This document shows positions 18,190 through 26,106 of a stretch of DNA of 64,000 nt, in pieces. A program made the position numbers and the translations under genes. This stretch comes from Halothermothrix orenii H 168. Its GTDB lineage: Bacteria; Bacillota; Halanaerobiia; Halanaerobiales; Halothermotrichaceae. Where the stretch lies: assembly GCF_000020485.1 (NCBI RefSeq), contig NC_011899.1, positions 745,937-809,936 of the forward strand, written 5' to 3'. Position 1 is the first letter of the stretch; each line of letters opens with the position of its first letter. The notes under the pieces were generated by a model that searched no databases, was not told the origin of the DNA, and saw nothing but the letters and a program-made list of their open reading frames with translations.

Positions 18190-18535
18190 CTATTTGACAG
18201 CATTTTTTGTAGGTGGTTTAATATGTGCCCTGGGGCAGATTTTCCTTGATAACACTAAATATACGCCAGCTCATCTATTGGTTGGGCTGGTAATTCTAGG
18301 ATCTATCTTTACTGGACTGGGATGGTATGATAAATTGATTAAGTTTGCCGGAGCCGGGATAACTGTTCCCGTTTCCAATTTTGGTTATGTTTTAACCAAG
18401 GGGGTTTTGATGGAGGCTCAAAAAGATGGTCTCCTTGGTCTTTTTAAAGGGGTTTTTAAAATGGCCAGTGCCGGTGTCAGTGCTTCTGTAATAATTGCTT
18501 TTTTTATTGCAAGCCTGTTTAATCCCAGAGTTTAA
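18182..18535 (+). CDS. spoVAE: stage V sporulation protein AE (SpoVAEb-type)
   Basis: Membrane component of the SpoVA channel and a paralogue of SpoVAC. It has 117 residues, again with FFVGGLICALGQ, GLGWYDKLIKFAGAGITVPV and a C-terminal membrane span. I start at ATG 18182 because AGGTGGTG is 9 bases upstream; two in-frame GTG codons at 18167 and 18170 fall inside that site. It overlaps the end of spoVAD. No terminator is visible before spoVAF. Confidence 0.93.
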   Translation: MGNYLTAFFVGGLICALGQIFLDNTKYTPAHLLVGLVILGSIFTGLGWYDKLIKFAGAGITVPVSNFGYVLTKGVLMEAQKDGLLGLFKGVFKMASAGVSASVIIAFFIASLFNPRV

Positions 18536-18559
18536 TTAAGATTTTTCATATTAAGGTTC

Positions 18560-18665
18560 TATCACAATTGATTTGTCTTATCGTAACACTGGTTGACAAC
18601 TTCTGTTTCACTGGCCTTCAATTATTAACATAAGGTCAGGCTAATCCATTGAGCCTGTTCAAGTC
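18560..18665. repeat. dispersed imperfect repeat, copy A
   Basis: Within the 199-base gap between spoVAE and spoVAF is a segment that resembles 24164-24250. Shared blocks are AATTGATTT, GTTTCAC-YGGC-YTTCAATT and AGGYTA. The core forms a hairpin (TGGCCTT / AAGGTCA), and a second stem-loop (CCTGT / ACAGG, 18655-18670) follows. The origin is unknown. Confidence 0.4.
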
Positions 18666-18734
18666 ACAGGATCAACGACATCCGTAATTTTCAAATTTCC
18701 TCAACTAAAAAGGATGGAACAGGGAAGTGATGAA

Positions 18735-20219
18735 GTGGATAAACCGCTTAGCAAAAAGCTGGAAGATAATTTAAAAACACTTAAGAATGAACTTGGAGCC
18801 GATGAGAGTTTTGATGTCCTGACCCGGGAATTTGAAATAGGGGATAAGGAAGCTGCTTTAATTTTTATTGATGGTTTTATAAAAGATGATCTTATTTTAC
18901 CCATTCTCTATATGATGGAGACCAGTCGTGAGGATATATCAGTAGATGTCATAAAAAAAATATTAAAAAGACGCCTTCCCTACTATGAGGTTAGTACGGT
19001 AAAGACCCTTGATAAGATTGTCCAGGAAGTACTGGCCGGGCCCCAGGTATTATTAATTGACGGGGTCGATGAAGCTATAGTTATTGACGGGAGAACCTGG
19101 TTAAGCCGTTCCCCTGACGAACCTGAACTCGAAAAGGCAACCAGGGGTCCAGCTGATGGATTTGTAGAGACATTGTTATTTAATGTTAATGCTGTTAGAA
19201 GGAGAATCAGGGACGCTAATTTCAGAGCTGAAGTACTCCAGGTAGGGAAAAGATCAAAAAATGATGTAGCCCTACTTTATATAAAAGATATTATAAATAA
19301 AGACCTGGTTGACAGGGTTAGAGAAAAGCTGAAAAACGTTGATATTGATGGATTACCACTGGGGGATAAATCAATTGAAGAAATAATAACGGGAGGAACC
19401 ATAAATCCTCTACCCCTGGTAAGGTATACTGAAAGGCCGGATAATGTTGCTGCCCATCTCCTGGAAGGACATCTTGCTATTATTGTGGATAATTCACCGA
19501 CTGCCCTGGTTTTACCGGCCCCTTTCTTATCCCATATTCAAACCCTGGAAGTGTACAGGAAAGGACCGGTAATCGGGACCTATCTGTCCCTTATAAGAAC
19601 AATGGCTATTTTTATATCAGTTTTTTTGCCGGCTGTATGGTTACTTATGGCTACCAATAAGGAAATTTTGCCTGACTTTCTTGAATTTATCGGGGTCAGG
19701 CAGGAGAGTACAATCGGCCTTGGATTGCAGTTTATTCTGGCGAGTCTGGGAATTGATTTAATCAGGATTGCATCGATCCAGACACCGAGTACTTTAGCAA
19801 CATCACTGAGTTTAATTGGTGCCCTGCTTTTAGGAGACTTTGCTGTCAAGGTTGGTTTATTTTCCCCGGAGGTTATCCTGTATATGGCCATATCGGCGAT
19901 CAGTAATTTTGCCATTCCGGGGTATGAACTGGCTCTAGTCCTGAAACTCTGCAGGTTTGTATTTTTGCTGGCAGCAATTTTTGGAGGGATCTGGGGTTTT
20001 ATTATCAGCCTTGTTGTAGTTTTACTATGGATGGTATTTACCAAAAGCTTCGGTGTTTATTATATGTGGCCCATCATTCCATTTGATTATCAGGCTTTGA
20101 AGTCATATCTTGTCCGTCAGACAGTTATGGATTTATCCCATATTAGACCTGAAGCCTTAAAGACCCAGGACAAAGATAGAACTGTAAAAGAAGATGATAA
20201 GGAAAGAAACAGGGAGTGA
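18735..20219 (+). CDS. spoVAF: stage V sporulation protein AF
   Basis: GerA-like spore membrane protein encoded with spoVA. From GTG 18735 it is 494 residues: a soluble N-terminal half (~1-275), then about five membrane spans (~290-455) and a charged tail. Family motifs include GPADGFVETLLFNVNAVRRR and VAAHLLEGHLAIIVDNSP. I prefer GTG 18735 because AGGGAAG lies 7 bases upstream. An in-frame ATG at 18714 has AAAAAGG abutting it with almost no spacing. It lies ~200 bp after spoVAE and 6 bp before the next gene. Confidence 0.92.
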   Translation: MDKPLSKKLEDNLKTLKNELGADESFDVLTREFEIGDKEAALIFIDGFIKDDLILPILYMMETSREDISVDVIKKILKRRLPYYEVSTVKTLDKIVQEVLAGPQVLLIDGVDEAIVIDGRTWLSRSPDEPELEKATRGPADGFVETLLFNVNAVRRRIRDANFRAEVLQVGKRSKNDVALLYIKDIINKDLVDRVREKLKNVDIDGLPLGDKSIEEIITGGTINPLPLVRYTERPDNVAAHLLEGHLAIIVDNSPTALVLPAPFLSHIQTLEVYRKGPVIGTYLSLIRTMAIFISVFLPAVWLLMATNKEILPDFLEFIGVRQESTIGLGLQFILASLGIDLIRIASIQTPSTLATSLSLIGALLLGDFAVKVGLFSPEVILYMAISAISNFAIPGYELALVLKLCRFVFLLAAIFGGIWGFIISLVVVLLWMVFTKSFGVYYMWPIIPFDYQALKSYLVRQTVMDLSHIRPEALKTQDKDRTVKEDDKERNRE

Positions 20220-20225
20220 TGAAAA

Positions 20226-21218
20226 ATGGGAAGTAAGATTGGTGTTCCCCGGGCTCTTTTATATCATTATTATTACCCGGCCTGGGAAGAGTTTTTTAAT
20301 AGACTGGGTTTTGAAATTGTTTTATCCAAACCTACCAATAAAGAAATTTTAAATAGGGGAGTAAAACTGGCAGTTGATGACCTCTGCCTTCCTTTTAAAA
20401 TTTATTATGGTCATGTTCTTGATATTAAAGATAGAGTTGATTTTTTGTTTATCCCCCGCTTAATAGCCCTTGGTGATAAGAACAAGGTGTGTCCCAAATT
20501 TATGGGGTTGCCTGATATGGTAAGGGCTACCCTTGATAATCTTCCACCTGTCCTTGAACCTGTTATTGATCTCAAAAGGGGGATTTTCTCACTCAGGAAA
20601 GTTTCCCATTATATTGGAACAAGGTTAAAAACAAATTACTGGAAAACTGAACGGGCCTTCTGGACAGCCCTTAATAAATACCGTAAATATATAAAGCTAA
20701 TGGAGCAGGGTTATACTCCCGATGAGAGCAGGAAAATAATTAATGGTCAAAAAATAGATAAAAATAAATCGAAAAAGGACAGGGGTATTAGAGTCGGGGT
20801 CCTGGGTCATTCCTATATTATTCATGATAATCAGCTCAGTCTTGGACTTATAAATAATTTACAAAAAATGGGGGTTGAAGTTATTACCCCGGAAATGATT
20901 AGTAATAATGATCTGGAAAGAGCAGCTGAACTACAGTCCAAAAAGCTTTTCTGGTTGTTTAATCGCCATATAATGGGGGCTGCCTACCATTTATTATTTA
21001 ACTATGAAAAAGACATCGATGGAATAATTCAAATAACCGCCTTTGGATGTGGCCCTGATTCTCTTGTCAAAGAACTGGTTAATTTAAAAGGAAAAAATAA
21101 TAAAAACGTGTCTTTATTAAATTTAAATGTTGATGAACACAGTGGTGAAGCAGGTTTGTTAACAAGAATTGAAGCCTTTATAGACTTAATTGAAAGGAAG
21201 AAAGGAAAAAATGGGTAA
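20226..21218 (+). CDS. DUF2229-type protein, CoA-dehydratase activator-associated
   Basis: A 330-residue protein starting MGSKIGVPRALLYHYYYPAW. It resembles the N-terminal DUF2229 part of the large 2-hydroxyacyl-CoA dehydratase activator-like proteins. Conserved Cys sits in DDLCLPFKIYYGH, and the GHSYIIHD and CGPDSLVKEL stretches also match. The cysteines suggest an iron-sulfur site (inference). It begins 6 bp after spoVAF and overlaps the next gene by 8 bases, so spoVAF and these three genes may share a transcript. The precise substrate is unknown. Confidence 0.8.
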   Translation: MGSKIGVPRALLYHYYYPAWEEFFNRLGFEIVLSKPTNKEILNRGVKLAVDDLCLPFKIYYGHVLDIKDRVDFLFIPRLIALGDKNKVCPKFMGLPDMVRATLDNLPPVLEPVIDLKRGIFSLRKVSHYIGTRLKTNYWKTERAFWTALNKYRKYIKLMEQGYTPDESRKIINGQKIDKNKSKKDRGIRVGVLGHSYIIHDNQLSLGLINNLQKMGVEVITPEMISNNDLERAAELQSKKLFWLFNRHIMGAAYHLLFNYEKDIDGIIQITAFGCGPDSLVKELVNLKGKNNKNVSLLNLNVDEHSGEAGLLTRIEAFIDLIERKKGKNG

Positions 21219-22296
21219 GATTACCTTCCCCCATATGGGTAATTTAAATATTATTGCAAAAACTTTTTTCCAGGAAATGGGTATAGAAGTTGTTGTTCCC
21301 CCGGGTAATTCCAAAAAGACCCTGGACCTGGGAGTAAAATACAGTCCTGAATTTGCCTGTTTACCCCTGAAAATAAATATGGGTAATTTTATTGAATCCT
21401 TTGAAAAAGGGGCTGATACAGTTGTTATGGGCGGGGGGTGTGGTCCCTGTCGGTTTGGTTATTATGGTGAAGTTCAGAGGGAAATATTAAAGGATTTAGG
21501 CTATGACTTCAATATGATTGTACTTGAACCTGATATTTTTCAGGGCCTTAAGAGTTTAAGGAAATTATTTGGTAAAATTAATATTGGAAAAATATACAGG
21601 GCTGGAAAACTGGCCTGGGTAAAACTTAAAGCAGTTGATAACATCCAGAATATGGTCTTAAAAAACAGGGCCCGTGAGAAAAATCCCGGAGATATAGACA
21701 GACTGTATCAGGATTTTTTAGATAAGATTGATGAAACCATGTCAATTGACAGTATTGTCAAAACTGAAAACAAATACAGAACCATGATTGAAGATGCCGT
21801 TGGCGAGTATAAGCGGGGGATGGAGATTAAAATAGGAATTGTTGGTGAGATATATGTTGTTATCGAGCCCTTTACCAATCTCGAGATTGAAAAAAAACTG
21901 GGATCTCTGGGTGCAGTAGTTGAGAGGGAGATAACTATTAGAAACTGGGTTATTGATTTTGTCGGGTTCAGCAGTGAACGTCAAAAAATAGAGGATGCTG
22001 CCAGACCTTATTTAAAAAATTTTGTAGGAGGACATGGCCTGGATACGGTTGGGAATACTGTCAGATTTGCCAGGGCAGGATATGATGGGGTTGTCCAGGT
22101 TGCTCCTTTTACCTGTATGCCTGAAGTAGTAGCCCAGACCATTTTACCGGTAGTCAGTAAAAAAGAAAAGATTTCTGTTATGTCTTTATTTCTTGATGAA
22201 CATACCGGTGATGCTGGATTTAAAACAAGACTGGAGGCTTTTATTGACCTCATTGAGCGGAAAAAGAATAATAAAGGAGTGTTACAACATGGGTAA
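21211..22296 (+). CDS. acyl-CoA dehydratase-like (DUF2229/HgdB-related) protein
   Basis: A 361-residue protein from ATG 21211 (AAAGGAAA upstream; an ATG at 21190 lies inside the previous gene). It is a paralogue of the gene before it. Cysteine motifs are EFACLPLKINMGNF and VVMGGGCGPCRFGYYGE. The C-terminal half repeats the GIVGEIYVVIEP and TCMPEVVAQTI pattern. These are typical of the split or fused activator-dehydratase family that handles low-potential electrons. It overlaps the ATPase gene by 8 bases. The reaction is not predictable from sequence. Confidence 0.8.
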   Translation: MGKITFPHMGNLNIIAKTFFQEMGIEVVVPPGNSKKTLDLGVKYSPEFACLPLKINMGNFIESFEKGADTVVMGGGCGPCRFGYYGEVQREILKDLGYDFNMIVLEPDIFQGLKSLRKLFGKINIGKIYRAGKLAWVKLKAVDNIQNMVLKNRAREKNPGDIDRLYQDFLDKIDETMSIDSIVKTENKYRTMIEDAVGEYKRGMEIKIGIVGEIYVVIEPFTNLEIEKKLGSLGAVVEREITIRNWVIDFVGFSSERQKIEDAARPYLKNFVGGHGLDTVGNTVRFARAGYDGVVQVAPFTCMPEVVAQTILPVVSKKEKISVMSLFLDEHTGDAGFKTRLEAFIDLIERKKNNKGVLQHG

Positions 22297-23284
22297 GTAT
22301 TACCTGGGGGTAGATGTAGGTTCTGTCAGTACTGATATGGCTTTAATAGATCCCTTTGGTAATTTAATTGAGAAAATCTATTTAAGAACAAAAGGACAAC
22401 CAATCGAGGTCATAAAAAGGGGTTTAAAAAAATTAAAAGAGAATTATGGTAGTATTAAAGTTGCTGGTGTTGGAACTACTGGAAGTGGGAGAAAACTGGC
22501 CGGTGTAATGCTGGGAGCTGATGTAATTAAAAATGAAATAACTGCCCATGCTGTGGCTGCTACCCATCTTGTCCCTGATGCCAGAACTGTTCTGGAAATA
22601 GGGGGCCAGGACTCTAAAATAATAATACTTAAAGATGGTATTGCAGTGGATTTTGCCATGAATACGGTTTGCGCAGCCGGTACCGGTTCTTTTCTCGATC
22701 AACAGGCCGCCAGACTCGGCATTTCGATAGGTGAATTTAGCCGGTTAGCCTTAAAAGCCAGAAGTCCGGTGCGGATTGCTGGAAGGTGTTCTGTATTTGC
22801 GGAATCAGATATGATACATAAACAACAACTTGGTCATGACCTGCCAGAAATAGTAGCCGGATTGTGTGAAGCCATGGTTAGAAATTATTTGAACAATGTG
22901 GCCAAGGGGAAGGACATAAAACCCCCCGTTGTATTCCAGGGAGGGGTTGCTGCAAACATTGGAATTAAAAAGGCTTTTGAAAAAGAGCTACATACAGAGA
23001 TATATGTACCGGAACATAATGGGGTTATGGGTGCTATTGGTGCTGCGTTACTGGCAATGGAAGAAGTTCGTTCCCGTAAAAAAGAAACCTCTTTTAAGGG
23101 TTTTGAGGTTACAGAGTTTAAATTTAAGACTACAAGCTTTGAATGTAAGGGTTGTCCCAACAGGTGTGAAATAGTAAATATTAATCAGGATGGAAAAACT
23201 ATTGCCAGATGGGGTTCTAAGTGTTTAAAGTGGGATATGACAGAAGACAAAAAAAAAGAGGAAGTTAATTTAAACCCCTCTTAA
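22289..23284 (+). CDS. BadF/BadG/HgdC-type ATPase (2-hydroxyacyl-CoA dehydratase activator)
   Basis: ATP-driven electron-donating activator of the ASKHA fold. It has 331 residues from ATG 22289 (AAAGGAG upstream). DVGSVSTDMALID is the phosphate-1 loop and LEIGGQDSKII the phosphate-2 loop. Two cysteines that bridge a [4Fe-4S] cluster across the dimer in HgdC are present in TVCAAGTGSFLDQQ and AGRCSVFAESDMIHK. A C-terminal CKGCPNRCEI motif adds a second possible metal site. It is last in the three-gene set, converging on the secreted-protein gene 16 bp away with no room for a terminator. Confidence 0.88.
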   Translation: MGKYYLGVDVGSVSTDMALIDPFGNLIEKIYLRTKGQPIEVIKRGLKKLKENYGSIKVAGVGTTGSGRKLAGVMLGADVIKNEITAHAVAATHLVPDARTVLEIGGQDSKIIILKDGIAVDFAMNTVCAAGTGSFLDQQAARLGISIGEFSRLALKARSPVRIAGRCSVFAESDMIHKQQLGHDLPEIVAGLCEAMVRNYLNNVAKGKDIKPPVVFQGGVAANIGIKKAFEKELHTEIYVPEHNGVMGAIGAALLAMEEVRSRKKETSFKGFEVTEFKFKTTSFECKGCPNRCEIVNINQDGKTIARWGSKCLKWDMTEDKKKEEVNLNPS

Positions 23285-23300
23285 TCAAAGTATTACGTGG

Positions 23301-23786
23301 TCAAGTTGTCACAGGTGAAAGAGATATCTGAAGTAGCAATTGATTGGTGTGCGGGTAATGATTTGCTACTGGCACAATCATTACATCCCAGCTTACCAGG
23401 TAAGAGCCTCTGTGTCCTTTAAGCAGGTTGTCATTAGAATTTACCTTAATCCATTGACTGCTGAAAGAAGATATTCCCGATGGTTTTACATAGACATCAT
23501 ATCCTGACTTTTCTACAATACTTAAGTTTAGATTCCAGTTTACATTACTTGTTATTCTGGTTTGTCCAACATTATTGATGATAACCGGGTTGCCGTTTTT
23601 AAGTTGTGCTTTGACCTGCTCAAGGTTAACAGAAACCGGTCTAATTTCAGTTAATTCCTGATAGGCTTTAACTGTTGATGTTACCCTGACTACTTGTCCA
23701 GATTTTCCACCTGCCTGGATTGAGACCGTAATGATTAGTAAAAGAGATACAGCTACCATGAGAGTAAGAGCTGTCCTTCTCTTCAT
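23301..23786 (-). CDS. secreted protein of unknown function under c-di-GMP riboswitch control
   Basis: A 161-residue protein with a classic Sec signal peptide: KRR at the N-terminus, hydrophobic core to about residue 22, and probable cleavage near IQAGG. The mature part (~135 residues) is Ser/Val/Asn-rich with alternating strands (ITSNVNWNLNLSIV, DVYVKPSGISSF). It looks like an all-beta extracellular domain, perhaps adhesive or matrix-like, but I recognise no family. ATG follows GAAGGAGGTG, and that ribosome-binding site forms the 3' arm of riboswitch 2. It is a single-gene unit with two tandem c-di-GMP-I riboswitches upstream. Confidence 0.8.
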   Translation of the reverse strand: MKRRTALTLMVAVSLLLIITVSIQAGGKSGQVVRVTSTVKAYQELTEIRPVSVNLEQVKAQLKNGNPVIINNVGQTRITSNVNWNLNLSIVEKSGYDVYVKPSGISSFSSQWIKVNSNDNLLKGHRGSYLVSWDVMIVPVANHYPHTNQLLLQISLSPVTT

Positions 23787-23791
23787 AATGA

Positions 23792-23897
23792 CACCTCCTT
23801 CGGCAGTCCGGCTGCCATACCGGTTAAAAATAACCGGCTACAGGCCCGTGACTTTGTGTCCCCACCTTTCGATGGGTTTACCATTTCCGGAGGTAGA
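23792..23897 (-). ncRNA. c-di-GMP-I (GEMM) riboswitch 2, translational
   Basis: Minus-strand RNA matches GEMM-I: GGTAAACC, a GAAA-capped P2, GGGGACACAAAG, ACGGGCCTGTAGCC, then the P3 stem GCCGGTTA / TAACCGGT and GGCAGCCGGACTGCCGAAGG. The 5' arm ACCTCC (plus 23889-23894) pairs with GGAGGT of the Shine-Dalgarno (plus 23793-23798). Ligand-stabilised P1 would therefore hide the ribosome-binding site (OFF). Relative to riboswitch 1, a C-G pair in P2 has become U-A (GGC...GACGC to GGT...GACAC), a covariation that supports the fold. Confidence 0.88.
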
Positions 23898-23904
23898 AGG
23901 AATA

Positions 23905-23936
23905 GAAAAAACCTGCCCAGACCCGGCAGGTTTTTC
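23905..23936 (-). terminator. intrinsic terminator between the tandem riboswitches
   Basis: Minus strand AACCTGCC / GGCAGGTT with a 7-base loop, then six T. The arm CCTGCC can alternatively pair with GGTAGG of riboswitch 1 P1 (plus 23945-23950), giving a mutually exclusive antiterminator. Confidence 0.88.
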
Positions 23937-23944
23937 CACTATCT

Positions 23945-24057
23945 CCTACCTTCGGTAACCCGGCTGCCATACCTTATATAAGTTTTTTTTATATAAGGCT
24001 ACAGGCCCGTGGTTTTGCGTCCCTGCCTTTCGACAGGTTTGCCTTTATCGGTCTAGG
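23945..24057 (-). ncRNA. c-di-GMP-I (GEMM) riboswitch 1, transcriptional
   Basis: Near-consensus GEMM-I on the minus strand: AAGGCAAACC, TGTCGAAAGGCA, GGGACGCAAA, ACGGGCCTGTAGCC, a long A/T P3 stem (CCTTATATAA / TTATATAAGG), then GGCAGCCGGGTTACCGAAGG. P1 can form between CCTA-(GA)-CC (plus 24050-24057) and GGTAGG (plus 23945-23950). It is followed by an intrinsic terminator, so it should act at transcription. The G at the position that distinguishes c-di-GMP from cAMP-GMP binders appears retained (from memory of the Vc2 structure). Confidence 0.92.
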
Positions 24058-24060
24058 AAA

Positions 24061-24462
24061 CTATATATATTTCCTTTTTATATATCTATTTATTAAATTC
24101 AAGGTAAGAGGTTAAAATCCTTCTTAAGTCTTATAAATTTTATAAATAAATGTTATAAACTTTCATAATTGATTTTTGTACTATAATGACTGGACATCTA
24201 AATTTCGTTTCACCGGCTTTCAATTTCTATGAAAGTTAGGTTAGTACTAAATAGTATGAAATACAGTGAGTTTATAATTAACTTTATTTAATATTGATTT
24301 ATCTGACCGTATACAGATGTTTATGATTGTTATTTTCACAATGTAAAGGGAATTTAATATATTTTAAGTAGGGGGGTTTAGGATTGTAATTTTTTTATTA
24401 CAGATTTTTATTGATTTACGGTGTATTATATACTTTATTTAAAGATTAAATATCGAATAAAT
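24061..24462. other. gene-free AT-rich region between riboswitch 1 and the insertion sequence
   Basis: It holds a possible minus-strand promoter for the riboswitch transcript (TTACCT, 17 bases, TATATA; plus 24079-24107) and repeat copy B (24164-24250). The rest is AT-rich sequence with no ORF I would support. It was probably contiguous with 26009 onward before the IS inserted. Confidence 0.5.
24164..24250. repeat. dispersed imperfect repeat, copy B
   Basis: Shares AATTGATTT, GTTTCACCGGCTTTCAATT and AGGTTAGT blocks with copy A near 18600. The core hairpin here is CTTTCA / TGAAAG, so the stem sequence has changed on both sides relative to copy A while pairing is kept. Confidence 0.4.
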
Positions 24463-25998
24463 GAACGTGTAAAATTTAAGTAGGAAAAGAAGGAAAACAA
24501 GGTATAGATAAAGAAATAGAGACCTCAAACAAACCCGACCAAAGGAGTTGAGGTCTCTATGGTAAATATTTTACTACAAAACATAACAGATATCAATACC
24601 TTGGAGAAGGCAGCACTGGAACTTGCAAGGCAGATAATGGAGAAGGTAATAGAAAAGCTTGAAGAAGAGCTATTTAAAAATAAAGATAAAAATTTAGAAG
24701 TAGTAAGATTTTTAGAAAGAACGATATCGACTAAAGTTGGAAACATCAAGCTTAGAAGGCGACTATATAAAGACCAAAAAACAGGAAAAAGCGTCATTTT
24801 ACTGGACAAAAAACTGGGGTTAAAAAAGAAAAAAAGAGTAAGTGGAGAATACCTAAAACTGCTGGTAATACTGGCAAGTAAGATGAGCTACAGGCAAGTG
24901 GAGGAAGTACTGGCTGAAGCCGGTTTTCCCCATTTAAGCCATACAACTATCTTTAATGAAGTCAGGGATTTTGGAAAAAGGGAGTCAGAGAGACTCAAAC
25001 ATGAAAAAGAGGAAGTATTCACTGGAGGTAAGATTTTAAAAGGAGAGGAAAAAGAAATACCACTACTATTCATTGAAGCTGACGGGATAATGGTTGGTAG
25101 TCAGGAAGAAGGAGGAAAGAAGCTGGAAATCAAACTGGGATTAATCCATGAGGGCTGGGAATACACTAGTCCAGCAAAAAAACGGAAGAGATTGAAGGAG
25201 CCACAAATAGTAGCAGGAGTCTATGGAAAAGCAGATGACTTTTATGAAGAATTAATCCATCAAATAAGCAAAAAATATAATCTTGAAAACACTTTAGTAG
25301 TATTAAACGGGGACGGTGCCAGCTGGATACAAAAGACCAGTAAGGAATACTTTGAAAATATAATAGTACAACTGGATAGGTATCATATAAAAAGAGATAT
25401 AGGATTATACTTTGGAAGAGAAGTTGCAGATGATTTATGCAGGGTATTAGCAGAAGGAAGAAAGCAGGTATTTCTGGACACATTGGAATCGTTAATATGT
25501 ATGGGAGAAACAGCTGAAAACCGAGAAAAGAGGAGGAAAATAATAAAGCATTTTAAAAAGTATGAAGAGCACTTATTAGATTACAGATATCGAATACCAA
25601 CAGAATTAAGGAATAAAGAATTACATGGGATGGGAGCAGCTGAGGGCTATGTGGATAAGAATGTGGCTCGCAGGATGAAGAACCAGGGAATGAATTGGAG
25701 CAAAAAAGGTGCTGAGGCAATGGCTAGAATTTTAATGTTAAAACATAACAAGGAATTAAAAGAAAGACTTGGAGATCAGTATTACACAATAAAAAACCCG
25801 GTAAGGAAAATAAAATATATGTTTAAGAAAGTGGACAGGGATTGGAGTAAGTGGTTACAGGCAAAAATACCTGCAATAAATGGTCCAGATAGCGGTAAAG
25901 ATTGGGTAAAAGCAATAAGAGGACTGGCAACTATTTAGAATAAATATTTATGGGTTGTTTGAGGTGAAATATTCTTCCTACCTTTTCTTGACACGTAC
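24463..25998 (+). mobile_element. ISLre2-family insertion sequence, intact, with target duplication
   Basis: The element is flanked by the 10-base direct repeat TCGAATAAAT (24453-24462 and 25999-26008). Its ends are imperfect inverted repeats: ACGTGTAAAATTTAAGTAGG at the left (from 24465) and, reading the minus strand inward from the right end, ACGTGTCAAGAAAAGGTAGG. Length is 1536 bp with one full-length transposase gene. A clean target duplication and an intact ORF suggest a recent insertion. Confidence 0.9.
24559..25938 (+). CDS. ISLre2-type transposase (UPF0236)
   Basis: A 459-residue transposase of the UPF0236 group. Candidate DDE residues are Asp175 (FIEADGIMVG), Asp252 (VLNGDGASWIQ) and Glu362 (HGMGAAEGYVDKN). 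The zinc-finger/HTH-like N-terminal part includes SYRQVEEVLAEAGFPHLS. A hairpin straddles its start: GAGACCTCAA (24520-24529) pairs with TTGAGGTCTC (24549-24558), directly before ATG, and could cover the translation start. This would limit expression from outside promoters, as in other IS elements. Confidence 0.92.
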   Translation: MVNILLQNITDINTLEKAALELARQIMEKVIEKLEEELFKNKDKNLEVVRFLERTISTKVGNIKLRRRLYKDQKTGKSVILLDKKLGLKKKKRVSGEYLKLLVILASKMSYRQVEEVLAEAGFPHLSHTTIFNEVRDFGKRESERLKHEKEEVFTGGKILKGEEKEIPLLFIEADGIMVGSQEEGGKKLEIKLGLIHEGWEYTSPAKKRKRLKEPQIVAGVYGKADDFYEELIHQISKKYNLENTLVVLNGDGASWIQKTSKEYFENIIVQLDRYHIKRDIGLYFGREVADDLCRVLAEGRKQVFLDTLESLICMGETAENREKRRKIIKHFKKYEEHLLDYRYRIPTELRNKELHGMGAAEGYVDKNVARRMKNQGMNWSKKGAEAMARILMLKHNKELKERLGDQYYTIKNPVRKIKYMFKKVDRDWSKWLQAKIPAINGPDSGKDWVKAIRGLATI

Positions 25999-26015
25999 TC
26001 GAATAAATATACGGT

Positions 26016-26044
26016 TTGACTTTTGAATATAAATATGTTATGCT
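26016..26044 (+). promoter_or_regulatory. sigma-A promoter of lysA
   Basis: TTGACT (26016-26021), 17-base spacer, TATGCT (26039-26044). It starts only 8 bases after the IS target duplication. Confidence 0.7.
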
Positions 26045-26106
26045 GGTAAAAATTAATTCAGTCAGGTAACTTATATGGTATTTATTAGAGAAGGGAGCTG
26101 AGTAGG

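Noticed and set aside
18560-24250. Resemblance of the dispersed repeat (minus strand) to parts of a cobalamin riboswitch
   Set aside because: TTAATAATTGAAGGCCAGTG recalls the B12 box region, but the rest of the aptamer does not fit and copy A would face against the spoVA operon.
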